The notes under the pieces were generated by a model. That model made no database searches. It saw only the letters and a list, made by a program, of their open reading frames with translations, and was not told where the DNA came from. A DNA stretch of 64,000 bases from Vandiemenella viatica (Eukaryota; Arthropoda; Insecta; Orthoptera; Morabidae). This document shows positions 1 to 11,470 of the stretch, in pieces (position 1 is the stretch's first letter; each line of letters starts with the position of its first letter). Position numbers and translations under genes: made by a program. The DNA is taken from positions 177,592,494 to 177,656,493 of the forward strand of contig JARYHS010008074.1 of assembly GCA_031002005.1 (NCBI GenBank), written 5' to 3'.

Positions 1-197
1 NNNNNNNNNNNNNNNNNNNNNNNNNNNNNNNNNNNNNNNNNNNNNNNNNNNNNNNNNNNNNNNNNNNNNNNNNNNNNNNNNNNNNNNNNNNNNNNNNNNN
101 NNNNNNNNNNNNNNNNNNNNNNNNNNNNNNNNNNNNNNNNNNNNNNNNNNNNNNNNNNNNNNNNNNNNNNNNNNNNNNNNNNNNNNNNNNNNNNNNN
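1..197. other. Assembly gap (N run)
   Basis: Only N characters are present. The first called base is at 198. The missing 5' exons of the P450 could lie in or before this gap. Confidence 0.99.
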
Positions 198-444
198 GTG
201 TACATAAGAAAATTGTTATCTCAGCAGTTTAAATCATAAAAAGCTGAAGCTAGCCAGTCTCACTACTTTTCAGCAGATTAATCGTGTTATGTTTGAGTAT
301 ACGTGTATCATTGTGAACTGGCCGTACATATTCAAGGTCTCATCACTTGTGCTGTCCTTCCCGTGTCTCATGTCGGAACCGTTTTTAGGAGAAGACCTTA
401 ATGAAACTCCACGACGGCTTGTGACTAAATCGAGTCACAACGTT

Positions 445-640
445 TTCGACTAGTTACCGACGTTGTAAGCAGGTAAGTACCTACGTGTTCGAATCACCAT
501 CCACCAATCCAGATTTCGGCTTTCCATGGTTTCCCAAAATCATTACAGCCGAATGTAATGAAAGCTGCTTCAATAGGTGATGACCAAATTCCGTTCCTTA
601 TTTGTCCAGAATCCTATCCTACCTCTAATTAATTCGAGTC
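445..640 (+). repeat. tRNA-derived SINE, old copy (SINE copy 1)
   Basis: This is a diverged member of a SINE family seen at five places in the window. It shares a tRNA-like B-box (GTTCGAATC, near 489), the conserved core TTTCCATGGTTTCCCAAAAT, and a downstream block containing GACCAAATTCC and CCTACCTCTAAT. The A-box half is badly eroded. The orientation is + by comparison with the copy at 40810. It is non-coding. Confidence 0.7.
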
Positions 641-2431
641 GGACATTTAGCACCAATTAGAAAACAAAACTTCTTGTCAGTTATTTCAAGAAAAAAGAAA
701 ACAAAAGATTCATTGCTGCGGTGACATTCAAAAGCCTTTGTAAGAATGTCACGTTGTTGATTACTAAATTTAACTCAATCGATTAACTGGAATTTTAAAC
801 GACAAAAACGTCAGAGCTATTTTTCATCCATGATTTGAATGTTGAGTTTTATATGCTGGTTTTACGAAATTTATGCAGCTATTATTGACAAATATGAAAA
901 ACCGACCAAAACCCACATTGCTTTATGCTGTTTTTTGATTTATTTCTCCCGTGTTTTGAAATGTAGTAAATAAATTTAAATAATATACGTTACTAGAACC
1001 ACCATATAATAAGAGTAAATTAACACTTCAGTAAGCGTAACGGAATTGCGATATTTAAATTACGGTAAACATATTTGCTCCTAATGTCGATATTAGGACC
1101 TGACAGCGTTTTGTCTTTAATCAAACCACTACATCATATATTACACTACCATAAGCATAAGTAAATTGTGATTTTTAATTCACAGTAAACGTAAGCTTTG
1201 ATCTAATGTTATTAAAAAACATCACACACTATACATTTTATTAGGCTTCTTAAACTTAAGGTTCGTTTAGGTCATAGAAGTTATCATAAAAAATCATGAT
1301 TGTTACGCCTATTGTAGGTACGTAGTGAATGGTGTGGGTTGTAGTTGGTGTAAGAAGTGGCTTTATTTGGCATGTATGGGAGAGGGAACATGGAAAATAA
1401 ATGAAGCTCTTCTGTGGTTTTGTTCACTTTGTCTTAGGGATTAAATGATCAGAGAGATGGGCGAAAAGATCATGGACTTGCGCGAAAGGGTCATCATGTG
1501 GGGTTCAGCCAATAGAGGCTAAGCTTGTGAAGGTTCCACCTGTGGAGGCTCAGCATGTGGAGCTCCGCCTGTGGAGGCAGAAAGTAGAGATGTTAGGATT
1601 AATGTGGAGGGAGAGAAGGATGGTCGGGAGCTGATAACAAGTCGTAAGGAAAAATCAGTTAACATCATAAAAGTCAGAGACTTCAGAAATTGTAAGGAAA
1701 AATAAGTTTGACCTGTTACCAGAATAAGGAGGGGAACAGACTTATCTAGATATAAGAGTAGGTAGGATGAAGCAGAACTTTTGGAATAGAAACGTACAAG
1801 GAAAGAATAGGAAGACAATGGTTCAGCTGCTAGGAAGTAGGCCCTCTTCCTATAAACATGAGCCATGTTTTATAGTTTATTCTTAGCTTCTTTAGATATC
1901 TAAACTAAAACTATCGAATATCTAAAAGATTGGATGCATTCAAGATTCACCAATAAAATTAGTAATATCTTTGGATGATTTTTGTTTCTCTTAATGGATT
2001 TTGGGCTTGAGAGTGTTGCAAGGTTTGGTTTTCCTATTAGAACGGTTGGTTTCTTGAATGTTCATAAGAAACTCTGTCTCAGCTTAAATCTTTGAGTAGG
2101 ATCATTACGTCCATGGAAAAGATGAGTTCTATCACATTCCATGTTCACTTTCTCCTTGTTTGCAGCCACTTACTTGGTGCTATCACTGAAACTTGAAATA
2201 GTATCTTCCAACTGAAGTAAACTTATCAGCCAATAGGTTTCGCTGAGTGCCACATCCATCTGTTTGGTGGGAGATGAATTGCTGCAAGCTGGGATGGTAC
2301 ATTCTACTGCAGAGTAACAATGGTCATGAGACACAAATGGTGATCCAATTAGTATATGTAGCAGGTAATTCCCGGCGGAGATTTTAAACTGCAGTCATAC
2401 ATTCATGTGACGTTAGTTCAATTTGCTCCAG
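641..2431. other. AT-rich, no recognised gene; probable 5' flank or intron of the P450
   Basis: No supported coding exon was found here. The stretch at about 1497-1580 contains roughly three imperfect 30-bp direct repeats built around TGTGGAGGCTCAGC. The minus-strand reading frame across it is open for 115 codons, but this looks like a by-product of the repeat. I looked for the P450 exon that normally precedes the heme exon and did not find it. Confidence 0.5.
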
Positions 2432-2647
2432 GTAACTGTGCTGACTTCGAATATGCTGCTGGCGACGAGTGACGAACACTTCCCCCAGGCAGACGAGTTC
2501 CGGCCTGAGCGATGGCTTAAGAGGCCGGATGGAACAACTGAGGCGCAAAGTTCACACCCCTTCATTGTGATGCCTTTCGGTTTTGGTCCGCGAACATGCA
2601 TCGGAAGGCGTTTCGCTGAACTCGAGATCGAGGCTTTGACTGCCAGG
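2432..2647 (+). CDS. Cytochrome P450, heme-binding exon (mitochondrial clan)
   Basis: This is an internal exon of 72 codons, phase 0 at both ends. It follows a CTCCAG acceptor and ends at a GTAAGT donor. In order it encodes the NMLLATSDEHFPQ segment, the PERF-type motif (FRPERW), then the heme loop PFGFGPRTCIGRRFAELEIE with the axial cysteine. The FGxGxRxCxGRR loop followed by the basic RR and FAELE is typical of insect mitochondrial-clan P450s, which are monooxygenases fed by adrenodoxin. The product would be a heme monooxygenase; its substrate cannot be told from this exon. The next exon is at 3605. Earlier exons (I-helix, ExxR) were not found. The subfamily is undecided. Confidence 0.95.
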
Positions 2648-3094
2648 GTAAGTTGCCTGATATTATTGGTCTCTTTACGAACCACCAATCAATATTATTG
2701 AACCGCTACTTTGTCCATCATGCTGCGACGCCGCGCACCCTTCCTTCGTTGGCGGACTAGCAACTGGCAGGAATGTATTTCTCTCTGTAGAGAGATGTCA
2801 CTATGACAGCAAGCTAAGATGTTAGGTTATCTATTTACGTTTCTGTAATGGTTCAGTATGTTTTAAATTGCAACCAACCATAATGAAAATTAAATATTAC
2901 GTTTAAATCCAAATATTAATTATTAATGGCTTTTTGTTTATTTATATTTGCCAGATGTAGGTATTTTGGTTACATACTCTGTCCATGTATACCGTTGTTA
3001 TAGTGAGCTAGGAAATATGTAAGATATTACACCGTTTTAAGTTTATGAGCATTATTCAGTAACAAACGAGTTTTGGAAATGATGTGTGAGAAAG

Positions 3095-3336
3095 AAGTTT
3101 GTGGAAGGGTCTTACAGAAAGAAGAGACAGGGTGGTGGGTCATATTTTGAGACATGCAGGACTCGTTAACTTGTCAGCGGAGGGAACACGAAAGTAAGAA
3201 CTGCAGAGGAAGACAGATTTCAGAATATATGAAACATATAACAGAGGACGTGGGTTATAAGGGATATGTTCGTATGAAAAGGTTGGCACAAGATAGGAAG
3301 GGAGAGAGGATTGCATCAAACCAGTCAAGAGACTGA
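3095..3336 (+). pseudogene. Non-LTR reverse transcriptase C-terminal fragment in the P450 intron
   Basis: Between the two P450 exons, one frame reads VVGHILRHAGLVNLSAEGTR and a second frame, after a frameshift near 3197, reads NCRGRQISEYMKHITEDVGY followed by a VRMKRLAQDR-type tail and NQSRD. The GHILRH...EG...GR...Y...I..DVG order is characteristic of the extreme C-terminus of endonuclease/reverse-transcriptase proteins from non-LTR retrotransposons. It is a short, broken relic and does not disturb the splice sites. Confidence 0.7.
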
Positions 3337-3604
3337 CGAAGAAAAAAAATTGTAACATTACTATTTAGCTAAACAATTTAGAAGAAATGAATTGCCTAAA
3401 TACCACTCTTAACTCGTCATTTTAAACATGATTAGAATATATTTATTTTTGATTAGTATGTTTGATTATACTCTCTTGTCGCTATTGTAGTTGCTCGTAG
3501 AAATGAACTGCCAGAACCCGTCATTATGGACGAGCTTAGAAGCTAGTGAACAATCGTCGAAACTTATTTTATGATGACGCTATAAATAAGTTTCTTGTTC
3601 GCAG

Positions 3605-3718
3605 ATCGTCCGACGATTTCACCTGGAATACCATTACGGTGAGGCTCAGTGGACTATGGCCCTGCTCAACAATATCAGCTCTCCTCTTCGTTTCAGGATC
3701 GTCGACAGGGCTCAATAA
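3605..3718 (+). CDS. Cytochrome P450, terminal exon
   Basis: This is the last coding exon, 37 codons plus TAA. It follows a pyrimidine-rich TTTCTTGTTCGCAG acceptor and starts in phase 0, matching the phase-0 end of the exon at 2647. It reads IVRRFHLEYHYG, then NNISSPLRFRIVDRAQ and stop. The xVRxFxLEYH strand and the SPLxFxxVDR ending are standard for the C-terminal beta strands of mitochondrial-clan P450s. Together with the previous exon it gives the last 109 residues of the enzyme. The intron between them is 957 bp. Confidence 0.93.
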   Translation: MVRRFHLEYHYGEAQWTMALLNNISSPLRFRIVDRAQ

Positions 3719-3810
3719 CGCCACGCAATTACAATGCCTTTATCAATTAAAAAGTTATCGCCAAATGTCAAAACTTATTTATTCAAAGCATTTTCAAAGA
3801 AAGAAGAATG

Positions 3811-3816
3811 AATAAA
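3811..3816 (+). promoter_or_regulatory. Candidate polyadenylation signal of the P450
   Basis: AATAAA lies 93 bases after the P450 stop codon. In AT-rich DNA this hexamer is common, so only its position supports it. Confidence 0.45.
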
Positions 3817-6230
3817 ATGCTTACACCATGATACATGTGAAGAAATTAGTCGGAGACGGGAAAGGTGAAATGGGGAAGTAATAGAATAAAAGTTTCAACA
3901 ACGAATCATTACTTTGATTAGACACATTCTTTTTGCTACTTTCGATATTGAAAGTTACTTTATCCAGACTATTAATAAAATAATAACTTTGATTACTTGC
4001 AGTTGCAACTACCAAATACCTATCAGGGTGAACGGGAAACTATCGCGCCTGGCATTCGGGAAAACGCTCCTTCCGGGTTCAGCCAACCTATTTGGTTTCC
4101 CACTGTTTCCAAATATCACTCTAGTCGATCAAATTGCTTCCTGCTCCTTGTCCCTAAATCTTCTAACGGTTTTTGTGATATATTTATCAATAAACCTGAT
4201 ATACATTAAAAAAAAAGCATTTGATTAAATTTCTTATTCGTTATAAGAAATGCAATAATTTTTACTACTGTAAATCTTACTTTCATCATTAAAATTCTTA
4301 CATTCCAGCCAATAATCCAGAATTTACTACATATTAATGTACAAAAGTTTCTCTTGAACTTTTTTCACTCTCCTTGTAATTACATTTGAGAGCTTACTCT
4401 TTTACTTTTAATGACACTATCAACGCTATACTTCTTTGATTAGTGGTATTGAATGAGAAGAAAATATATTTGATGCTGGTAATGTTAGAAAAAAGCACTG
4501 GAAGTCCAATTGTATATTTCTTTGACAACCGAAACTTACAGTTAAAACCATTCCATCACAAATCAATATTATTAAAAAAAAAACTTTTGTTTTTTCCAGC
4601 CATTCAGCTAGCTACCAATTTCTTTACTACAGTAAATCCACTGCTTTTCAAAGTAATTGTGGATGTGATACATATATATCGAACTAAGGATATCGCACGG
4701 TGAACATAATACTAAATTTAACCTCATAAATAGACTAATCTTGATTAATTTTGATGAAGCAAATAATTGGAAGTAGCATATATGAAATTTTTATATTCTA
4801 TTTATTCTACATAATGATAATTATTTCTTTCTGAATGTAACATTTTGTTCTCTTAAATGAAATAAAATTCACAAGAGTTGTTTGTTATGTGTACATAAGA
4901 AAAAAGTACTTTACAAAAAAATTGATAAGCCAACAGAACTTTTTTTTTTCAGTCGACAGAATTGGAAAAATAAAGAGTGCAAGCAAAAAATTTCTTAATT
5001 TTGTAGTTACTTACTCCACTTGTACTATGAGGAAGACTATAAACAAAGTTATCAAACTACTACATGAACAAAACGGAAAACAGCAGATTCCTCATGTGGT
5101 TAAATATTATCAAGGATGTCTAAACCATCCAAGTACACTATATCCATGGAGGACGGAAGATCTCCTTCCTCCATGCCTTTATCGAGCAGAGATGGAACAT
5201 GTTATAAGCGAAATATGAATTACATTGACAGGTTGCAAAGAGAGTAAAAAAAATAATTCACTGAATTAATATACGTCAATCAAAAGAAAAATTGAAGTCA
5301 GGAAATTAATTACGGTAATGTGACTCTTTTCTACTGAAAACATGCCATGTATGTTGATATTATGGAAATACTAATCAGAAATCTAATTGTAAATACAGGA
5401 CTAGTGGCATAATGAAGAACTATACTGCTGATTCTCATTCAAGACGAAGAATGTAAGATAAAAACTGAATAGATTGGAACAATGGAGTGACCAATTCTGT
5501 AATGAACCAAGAGAAATTATTTGAAAACATTTCTTTATCATCAATAGTCTGAATGAAAGTATGTAGACCGGCAAAAGAATATTAGCAATTGTAGTTTCTA
5601 AGTTTTCAGTGTGAGACTGAAATAAGATCTTTTCCTGTTCTTTTGTTCAGTTCTGTTATTCTACCACCACATCACCGCAGTGAAAAATGATAATATCAAT
5701 CATTTCTTCTGTTGCTTCTGAGGGTAAATAACAGAAAAATCTTCGTAATATTTCATCCATTCCTTAAGAGGTATAAACATATTATGAATACATATGTAAC
5801 AAAAAGGAAATAGCTTCTAGGCAATGAAACTAAAAAATGGAAAGTAGACCCATTACTCACCAAAGATGAAGGTAGCGGGGCAGAAACAAATACAAATAAA
5901 GAGACGACCGCTAAAAGAGGCAAACATATTTTTACAACATCTAAGTTTAATATGAAAAAAGTTTTGTCATTTGCAATGGAGGTGTACACACTGGGACACC
6001 GCATTACTGGGATGACCACGGAGAACAAGATGTGAGTGTCAGTGTAAATAACATGAAGTTAACTATTAATGACTGGGAAAACGATAACTCTGGTGGTAAT
6101 GCAACACAAACGCACTTGTAGGGCCTATATATATTATCCTCTTCGCAGGCTCGCCGCTAGCTGTTTTGAATGCCCCTGTGCAATACCGATTATGTCGCCC
6201 CTTGTCTAACTACAGCCAGTGGAGGATCTA
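3817..6230. other. AT-rich stretch without a recognised gene
   Basis: Several open frames of 60-110 codons occur (for example 3914-4228 and 4889-5218). None shows a recognisable domain, and their composition follows the AT-rich background. About 5825-5950 contains a weak copy of an AAGATGAAGG motif that also occurs near 10195 and in the palindromic element at 39.9 kb. Confidence 0.4.
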
Positions 6231-7694
6231 TTGCGGCATTTACACTACCACCTCGCGTCTCGCCTCGTGCACGAGCGCTGACACGAACTGTCGTTTACTC
6301 TCTCGCAAGAATTCATTCATGGATGACTAGTGGGCGTGCCAGCTTTCGTGGTGGGCCGAAGAGGTTTCGTCCGATACTGAAGCACTTCCGTTTTTTAAAA
6401 AAATATTTAATTGACTTTTTAAGTTTATTAAAAGAGATTTAATGATGCCGATTTGCAGCTTTAAGGAGCTAATAAAAACTCTTATCGGTTACCAAAGTAT
6501 TCTGTGTGTCATCATTAATTGAAAAACTTTAACTACTGCGTTATAACGCGTTGAAAAGACAATTTCATCAGTTTCCTGAATTATTATCTACAAACGATAA
6601 TATATACCCCAGAGGATACTGATAGATTCAGTAGCCATCTCAACAAACTTTAGATATCTAAAAACGATTTGAAGATATTTTGAAATTTAAGGTATATGAC
6701 TGGATGAAAAATGCTTCTACCGCAAATATATATTATTATTATTATTTATGGCATTCCACCTTGTAGCCATTCAGCCAACAACAGTGTGCTTTTATTCCTC
6801 GTGTATTTAGAATCTTCTCGTGTTATTATTGACGATAACCAGTGACAGGACAACACAGGACAGACACAACACTTAATTAAAACCACCCATGCCCGGAGAC
6901 GGCGACCCCTGCAACGAGAAGCCAGCTCACAAGCCCCGCACTACCGGGGCCGGCTACTGCAAATATTAAAGAAGCCAATACAACTTGTCAAGAACTGTTA
7001 GAAATCAGATATGATGAAGAACGTAAACATAATTTCGTTAGTGACCGATATGAAAATTAAAGTCATATCTAAATGTATGACAACTTATATTCAGTTTAAT
7101 GAAACCTATTCATATTTCATATCTCATGGAATCAGGCTTTAGTGCAGTTAATCATATTACCAGCAAAGAAAGAAACCGCTTGAATATTTTCGAAAGAGGT
7201 GACCTTCGTTTGTTCCTTACGAAAACTGACCTAGATATCCAGTTTTTATTTTAACAGTATCAGCCTTAGGAATTTCATTAATAAATTAAATAATAAAATG
7301 TAATTTTACCAAACTTCATGCTTTTATGTGAGCAAAGTATAAATAAAAGACAGATCTAACTACAGTAAGTCGTTTTATAAAGACGTAGCCAAATGTAGCG
7401 AAAGTCGGAAAGAAAGTATTTGTCAAATAATTATTATTATTGGTTTTAACTTACTGCACGCCTTCTTCATAGTTATACATTGATACAAAAGTGGGCGGTA
7501 GGTAAAAAGGTTGCCTCCTCTGCTGTGAACAATGTGCTCGCGCTTTTGACTGGCGTCAAAAAACCGCCACTGAGGCGAGCGGCACTCGCGAGCGACCACG
7601 CGAGGCGAGACTATGCGAGTGCACCGTTTACTCTCGCGTTCGCGCTGTCTCGCCTCGCCTCGTCTAAGCTCGCGCGAGAGTGTAAACGCGGCAA
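6231..7694. mobile_element. Possible CpG-rich inverted-repeat DNA element
   Basis: The left edge reads TTGCGGCATTTACACT, and the reverse complement of the right edge reads TTGCCGCGTTTACACT. Inside both edges are CpG-dense blocks built from GCGAG/CTCGC words (6250-6307 and 7575-7690), very unlike the AT-rich surroundings. The right block is itself a hairpin of CGTTTACTCTCGCG with CGCGAGAGTGTAAACG. No transposase was recognised between the ends and no clear target duplication was found, so the superfamily is open. Confidence 0.35.
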
Positions 7695-8171
7695 ATGAAT
7701 TTTCCGAGCCGTATCAAAAAACTGTGAGTTGGCTGCCCCTTCAAACATTATTTTGTTGCCACCCCGAGTGTCGCCGCCGCACCCATTGTCACCGCCTTAA
7801 ACAGCAGTTGAACTATATCTGCTCTGCAACAGTGGACTACTCGATTTGCCGCCGTGCTGGATGTGCCGCCCGCTTCCAGTGCATGCCTTGCACGCCCGCT
7901 TACGGCGAGCCTGTCTCTTGGAATGTTTCCACTTTCGCGAGTCGTCCAGTATATCCGCTACATGTGCTCGGTAAGATGTTGAGACGGTTTCATATTCAAC
8001 AGCTGAGGAATTGTTATATATGTTAGGCTCAAATTCCGAAAACGCTCATCGAGCAAAAAAAAAAAAAAAAGAACCCGACCACCACAGCAAATTCGCGTTT
8101 GGTCCAGGTCGCATTCTCCACAAATGACGATTCCCCCCCTTTTTTTGAGCCTTGTAACGCGACGGGTCATA

Positions 8172-9289
8172 CACTGATCAGCCAGAACATTATGACCATC
8201 TACTTAATAGCCGGTATGTCCGCCTTTGCCACGGATAACAGCGGAGACGCGTCTTGCCATGGAAGCAATTAGGCCTTGGTAGATCGCTGAAAGGTGTTGG
8301 CACTACATCTGCACAAAACAGTCACCTAATTCTCATGAATTCTGGTGACGGGGCGATGAGCTCTGACACCACGTTCAATCACACTCCAGAACTGGCGAGT
8401 TGGGGGGGACAGCACATAAATTGCAACTCGCCACTGTGTTCCTCGAACCACTCCATCACACTCCTGGCTTTGTGACATGGCGCATTATCTTGTTGAAAAA
8501 TGCCACAGCCATTGGGAAACATGGTCGACATGAAGGGGTGTACATGGTCTGCAACCAGTGTACGATTCCTATTGGCCGTCATGGTGCCTTGCACGAGCTC
8601 TACTGGACCCATGGATACCCACGTGAATGTTCCCCAGAGCCTAATGGAGACGCCGCCAGCTTGTCTCCGGCCTGCAGTACAGGTGTCAAGAAGTTATTCC
8701 TATGGAAAACGACGGATTCGCACCCTCCCATCGGCAGGATGAAGAAGGAATGGGGATTCATCAGACCATTAGCATTGGCACATGCATGAGTCGCCGACTG
8801 CAAGAGGTCCATCGTTAGGAGTGTTCGGTGCACCGTGAGTTCAGACACACTTGAACTATGCCTGGCATTAAAGTCTGTTGTTAGTTCCACTACAGTTCGC
8901 CACCTGTCCTGTTTTACCAGTCTGTCCAGACTGCCACATTCGACATCTGTGATGAGTTGTGGCCGCCAAATCCCAGGACGTTTGGACGTGGTTCCACCTT
9001 GGTTTTGCCACTTGTTGAAGACATTCACAACAGCACTCCTCGTGCAGCAAATCGTGCAGTTTCCGAAATGTTCGTGCCGAGCCTCCAGGCCATCACAATC
9101 TGCCCTCGGTCAGACTCAGATAGATCGCGTGCCTTCCCCATTTTAAACACGTATAGCACGCTCACTGATACTACATGCACCGTGCCTGTGTCTGACTAGC
9201 AGTCATTCCTCGTCAGGTGACTCAGCTATATCCTGGATGGTTTTATATCGATAGTAGGTAGGTAGTCATAATGTTCTGGCTGATCAGTG
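8172..9289 (-). mobile_element. Tc1-like transposon, full length but decayed
   Basis: The element is 1118 bp long and flanked by TA on both sides (8170-8171 and 9290-9291). Its terminal inverted repeats start with CACTGATCAGCCAGAACATT and match at about 32 of 35 positions. The body carries a decayed minus-strand transposase. The DNA-binding half is in one frame (RWRTVVELTTDFNAR, 8868-9000). The first acidic motif WSDES is near 8750, and the second, QQDNAPCHKA, near 8470. The C-terminal MARRVSAVIRGKGGHTGY lies near 8215. Frameshifts separate these pieces, so no functional enzyme is made. Confidence 0.9.
8380..9028 (-). pseudogene. Tc1-like transposase remnant (DDE/D superfamily)
   Basis: Readable segments of the cut-and-paste transposase lie in at least two frames. 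The HTH half with HRTLLTMDLLQS is in the frame of 8600-9028. The catalytic half, with VADHVHPFMSTMFPNG and QQDNAPCHKA, is in the frame of 8379-8612. The third catalytic position falls in a degraded region after CCPPQ and cannot be confirmed. The stops and frameshifts indicate an old insertion. Confidence 0.85.
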
Positions 9290-9291
9290 TA

Positions 9292-9872
9292 GGAACACTG
9301 TGAACAACTGTACAGTGACCTGGAAAGGATATCTGAGTGGGTCGACGTGGAATGAAGCTAAATTCCAAGAAGAGACTTCTTAGATAAAACTAAAAGTTGC
9401 TTGTAATTATAGGGATGTGAAGATGAAGATGTAAGAGTAAATTTTATGGCATATCGTTTGATAATAAACTGAACTGGGAGGAGGTGTTAGGAGTATGATT
9501 CAAAAACCTTTATTTATTGGAGAGCGTCATGATGGAATGTACCAGAGAAGAGACAAGACTTTGGTCAAACAATTTCTTGATTGTAGTGGTATAGTATGGG
9601 ACAGATATTTTGCGAAACAAGTATAGGAACCGGAAAGGGAGGGGGGGGGGGCAAAGGAGGGCAGCTCGATCTGAAACAGGGAATTATTGCAGAGCACAAT
9701 CAGTAGCTGATATTACAACAGATTTGGATTAAGATTCATTTGAAGACAAGGGGACGGTGAAGAGAGCGCGGGGAGTGTATGTGACGTTTATTGGTTATTA
9801 GGCTTGGAAGGATATTAGCGGAAGTACTGCACGGAAAAGAAAAGCTTCGTTTCAGCCAGAAGGGAATGCAAA

Positions 9873-9917
<45 letters not shown>

Positions 9918-10100
9918 TTAAGTAAGTTAGGGAATGGAAAAAAAACTACTGGGACAATTCACTAAAAAAAGAGTGAAAAATTTAAAATTCATAAAAGGCA
10001 AAAGCAGGAGGACGCTAGAAGGGGAGGAATGGGTGTGTAGGGAAATTTCCTGAAGCGTGCACTCCATCGCAATTGAATTAAATTAATTACAATTTTTCTC
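9292..10100 (+). mobile_element. CR1-like non-LTR retrotransposon relic (family A, copy a)
   Basis: This is the 3' part of a reverse-transcriptase element found many times in the window. Its words match the copies at 13.4-14.2 kb and 18.2-19.1 kb: a GTACCAGAGAAGAG block, a CAATCAGTAGCTGATAT block and a 3' end with CTCCATCGCAATTGAATTAA. A run of 40 T at 9876-9915 interrupts it. Stops are present in all frames. It abuts the Tc1 right end, which suggests the Tc1 inserted at or near its 5' edge. Confidence 0.65.
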
Positions 10101-10865
10101 GTATGGAGCATCCTTTTCTTGTATGGTCACTGCCAACTGCCATTGCCAACTGAACATTAGGAAGTTTAGGGAAACTAAATCCATAGTCCACCACAGATGA
10201 AGGCAGGAGGTCAATGACGAACAAATAAACATAAACAGACTTTACAGTATTTCTTAATAAACCTCATGTTTAGAGGTGAGATATGCCAATGCGATCAGAT
10301 ATCTGCACACAGAGAGTCACCACGTAACTGAAGTCGGATATAAACGGCGAATTAACGACGGCAATGGCTACCCTTTTCTCGAAAAAATTCGGGTCAATTT
10401 TGTACCTCAATTTCTCGGTCTTAGTGATCATGCATGCCTCAAATTTCTATTATACATTGATATCAGCATTCTTAGCAAACACACAATTTTTGATTTGTTC
10501 CTTTTCTAAATTTGGATGTTATTCAGAAAGCTGTGCAAATTTAACCGATTTGGTTACTTATTCACTGACTGCTAATCATCAAAACTCTACTTCTCATAGA
10601 AGTAGGAAGCTGAAATGTGCTATATCGATGAAATTTTATTCACCGATTATAAGAAAACTATAAATATCATTAATTTCCTTATAAATACCTCTTAAGTACC
10701 ATGGAGGAAGGAATATATGGAGACGGCGCAAGGGACCTTCACCACGTACCGGAGTGAAACCGGGTAGAGAGAAGTAGGGTGGGGAGGCCGCCATAGTGCT
10801 TGGTCGTAGAAACACGGCGAATAGGCACAAAAACATCAAGGGAATCATAAGACAACCGTGGTACC
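10101..10865. other. Unassigned AT-rich stretch
   Basis: The only notable feature is CCACAGATGAAGGC near 10192, a motif shared with the palindromic element at 39.9-40.2 kb. No gene was recognised. Confidence 0.35.
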
Positions 10866-11470
10866 GCAATTTGATGATGGATTATTATGTAACTCGACGA
10901 GACAAATAAAAAATGAAGAATAAAATTTTTTGATCAGTTGTCGAGATATACAGTCTCAAAAGAGTGGAGTTTCTGGTTGAAATTCAGAAGAATCATGTGC
11001 CCAAAGTTAAATTTGATTATAGATTCTTATGTAACTCGATGAAACAAACTGAAAGTAAAGAATAAACTTTTTTGATATCTCGCTTAGTTCTCGATATATT
11101 GTACCTTAAATTTGACGTGGACAGGTTGAAATGAGGCCTGGACCAGAAAAAAAACTTTCGCCATATCCAAATTTGATGATGAAATCGTACGCAACTTAAC
11201 GAGATAAATCGAAAATAAAGAATAAATTATTTTGATATTTATCTTACTCGAGATATTGTACCTCAAATGTGAGGAGGCTAGGGTGAGATCTGACCTGGAC
11301 CAGAAAAAAAACTCACCGAAACCACCATATCTACATTAAGGAAATGCAATATTAGGTTGAAATACTGCCTGAAACAAAAAGATAATTTTGCTGCACATGC
11401 AGATTGGGTGTTTTATTTTTTACTAATCCTTGTGGTTAGATTGAAACGTGGCCTGGACCAGAATAAAAAC
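10866..11470. repeat. Tandem repeat, imperfect units of about 140-160 bp
   Basis: Three or four diverged units begin near 10869, 11008, 11168 and (partial) 11340. Each starts with AATTTGATGATG or a close variant, continues with TATGTAACTCGACGAGACAA and AAAGAATAAA, and includes TCGAGATAT. The later units end with GGCCTGGACCAGAAAAAAAA. A stray GCCTGGACCA near 26063 suggests a dispersed relative. It is non-coding. Confidence 0.65.

Noticed and set aside
1519..1866. 115-codon minus-strand frame
   Set aside because: It starts in an imperfect 30-bp repeat, shows no domain, and has no supporting splice or promoter context.
8400..9199. Plus-strand frames of 80-129 codons
   Set aside because: They are antisense to the Tc1-like transposase.
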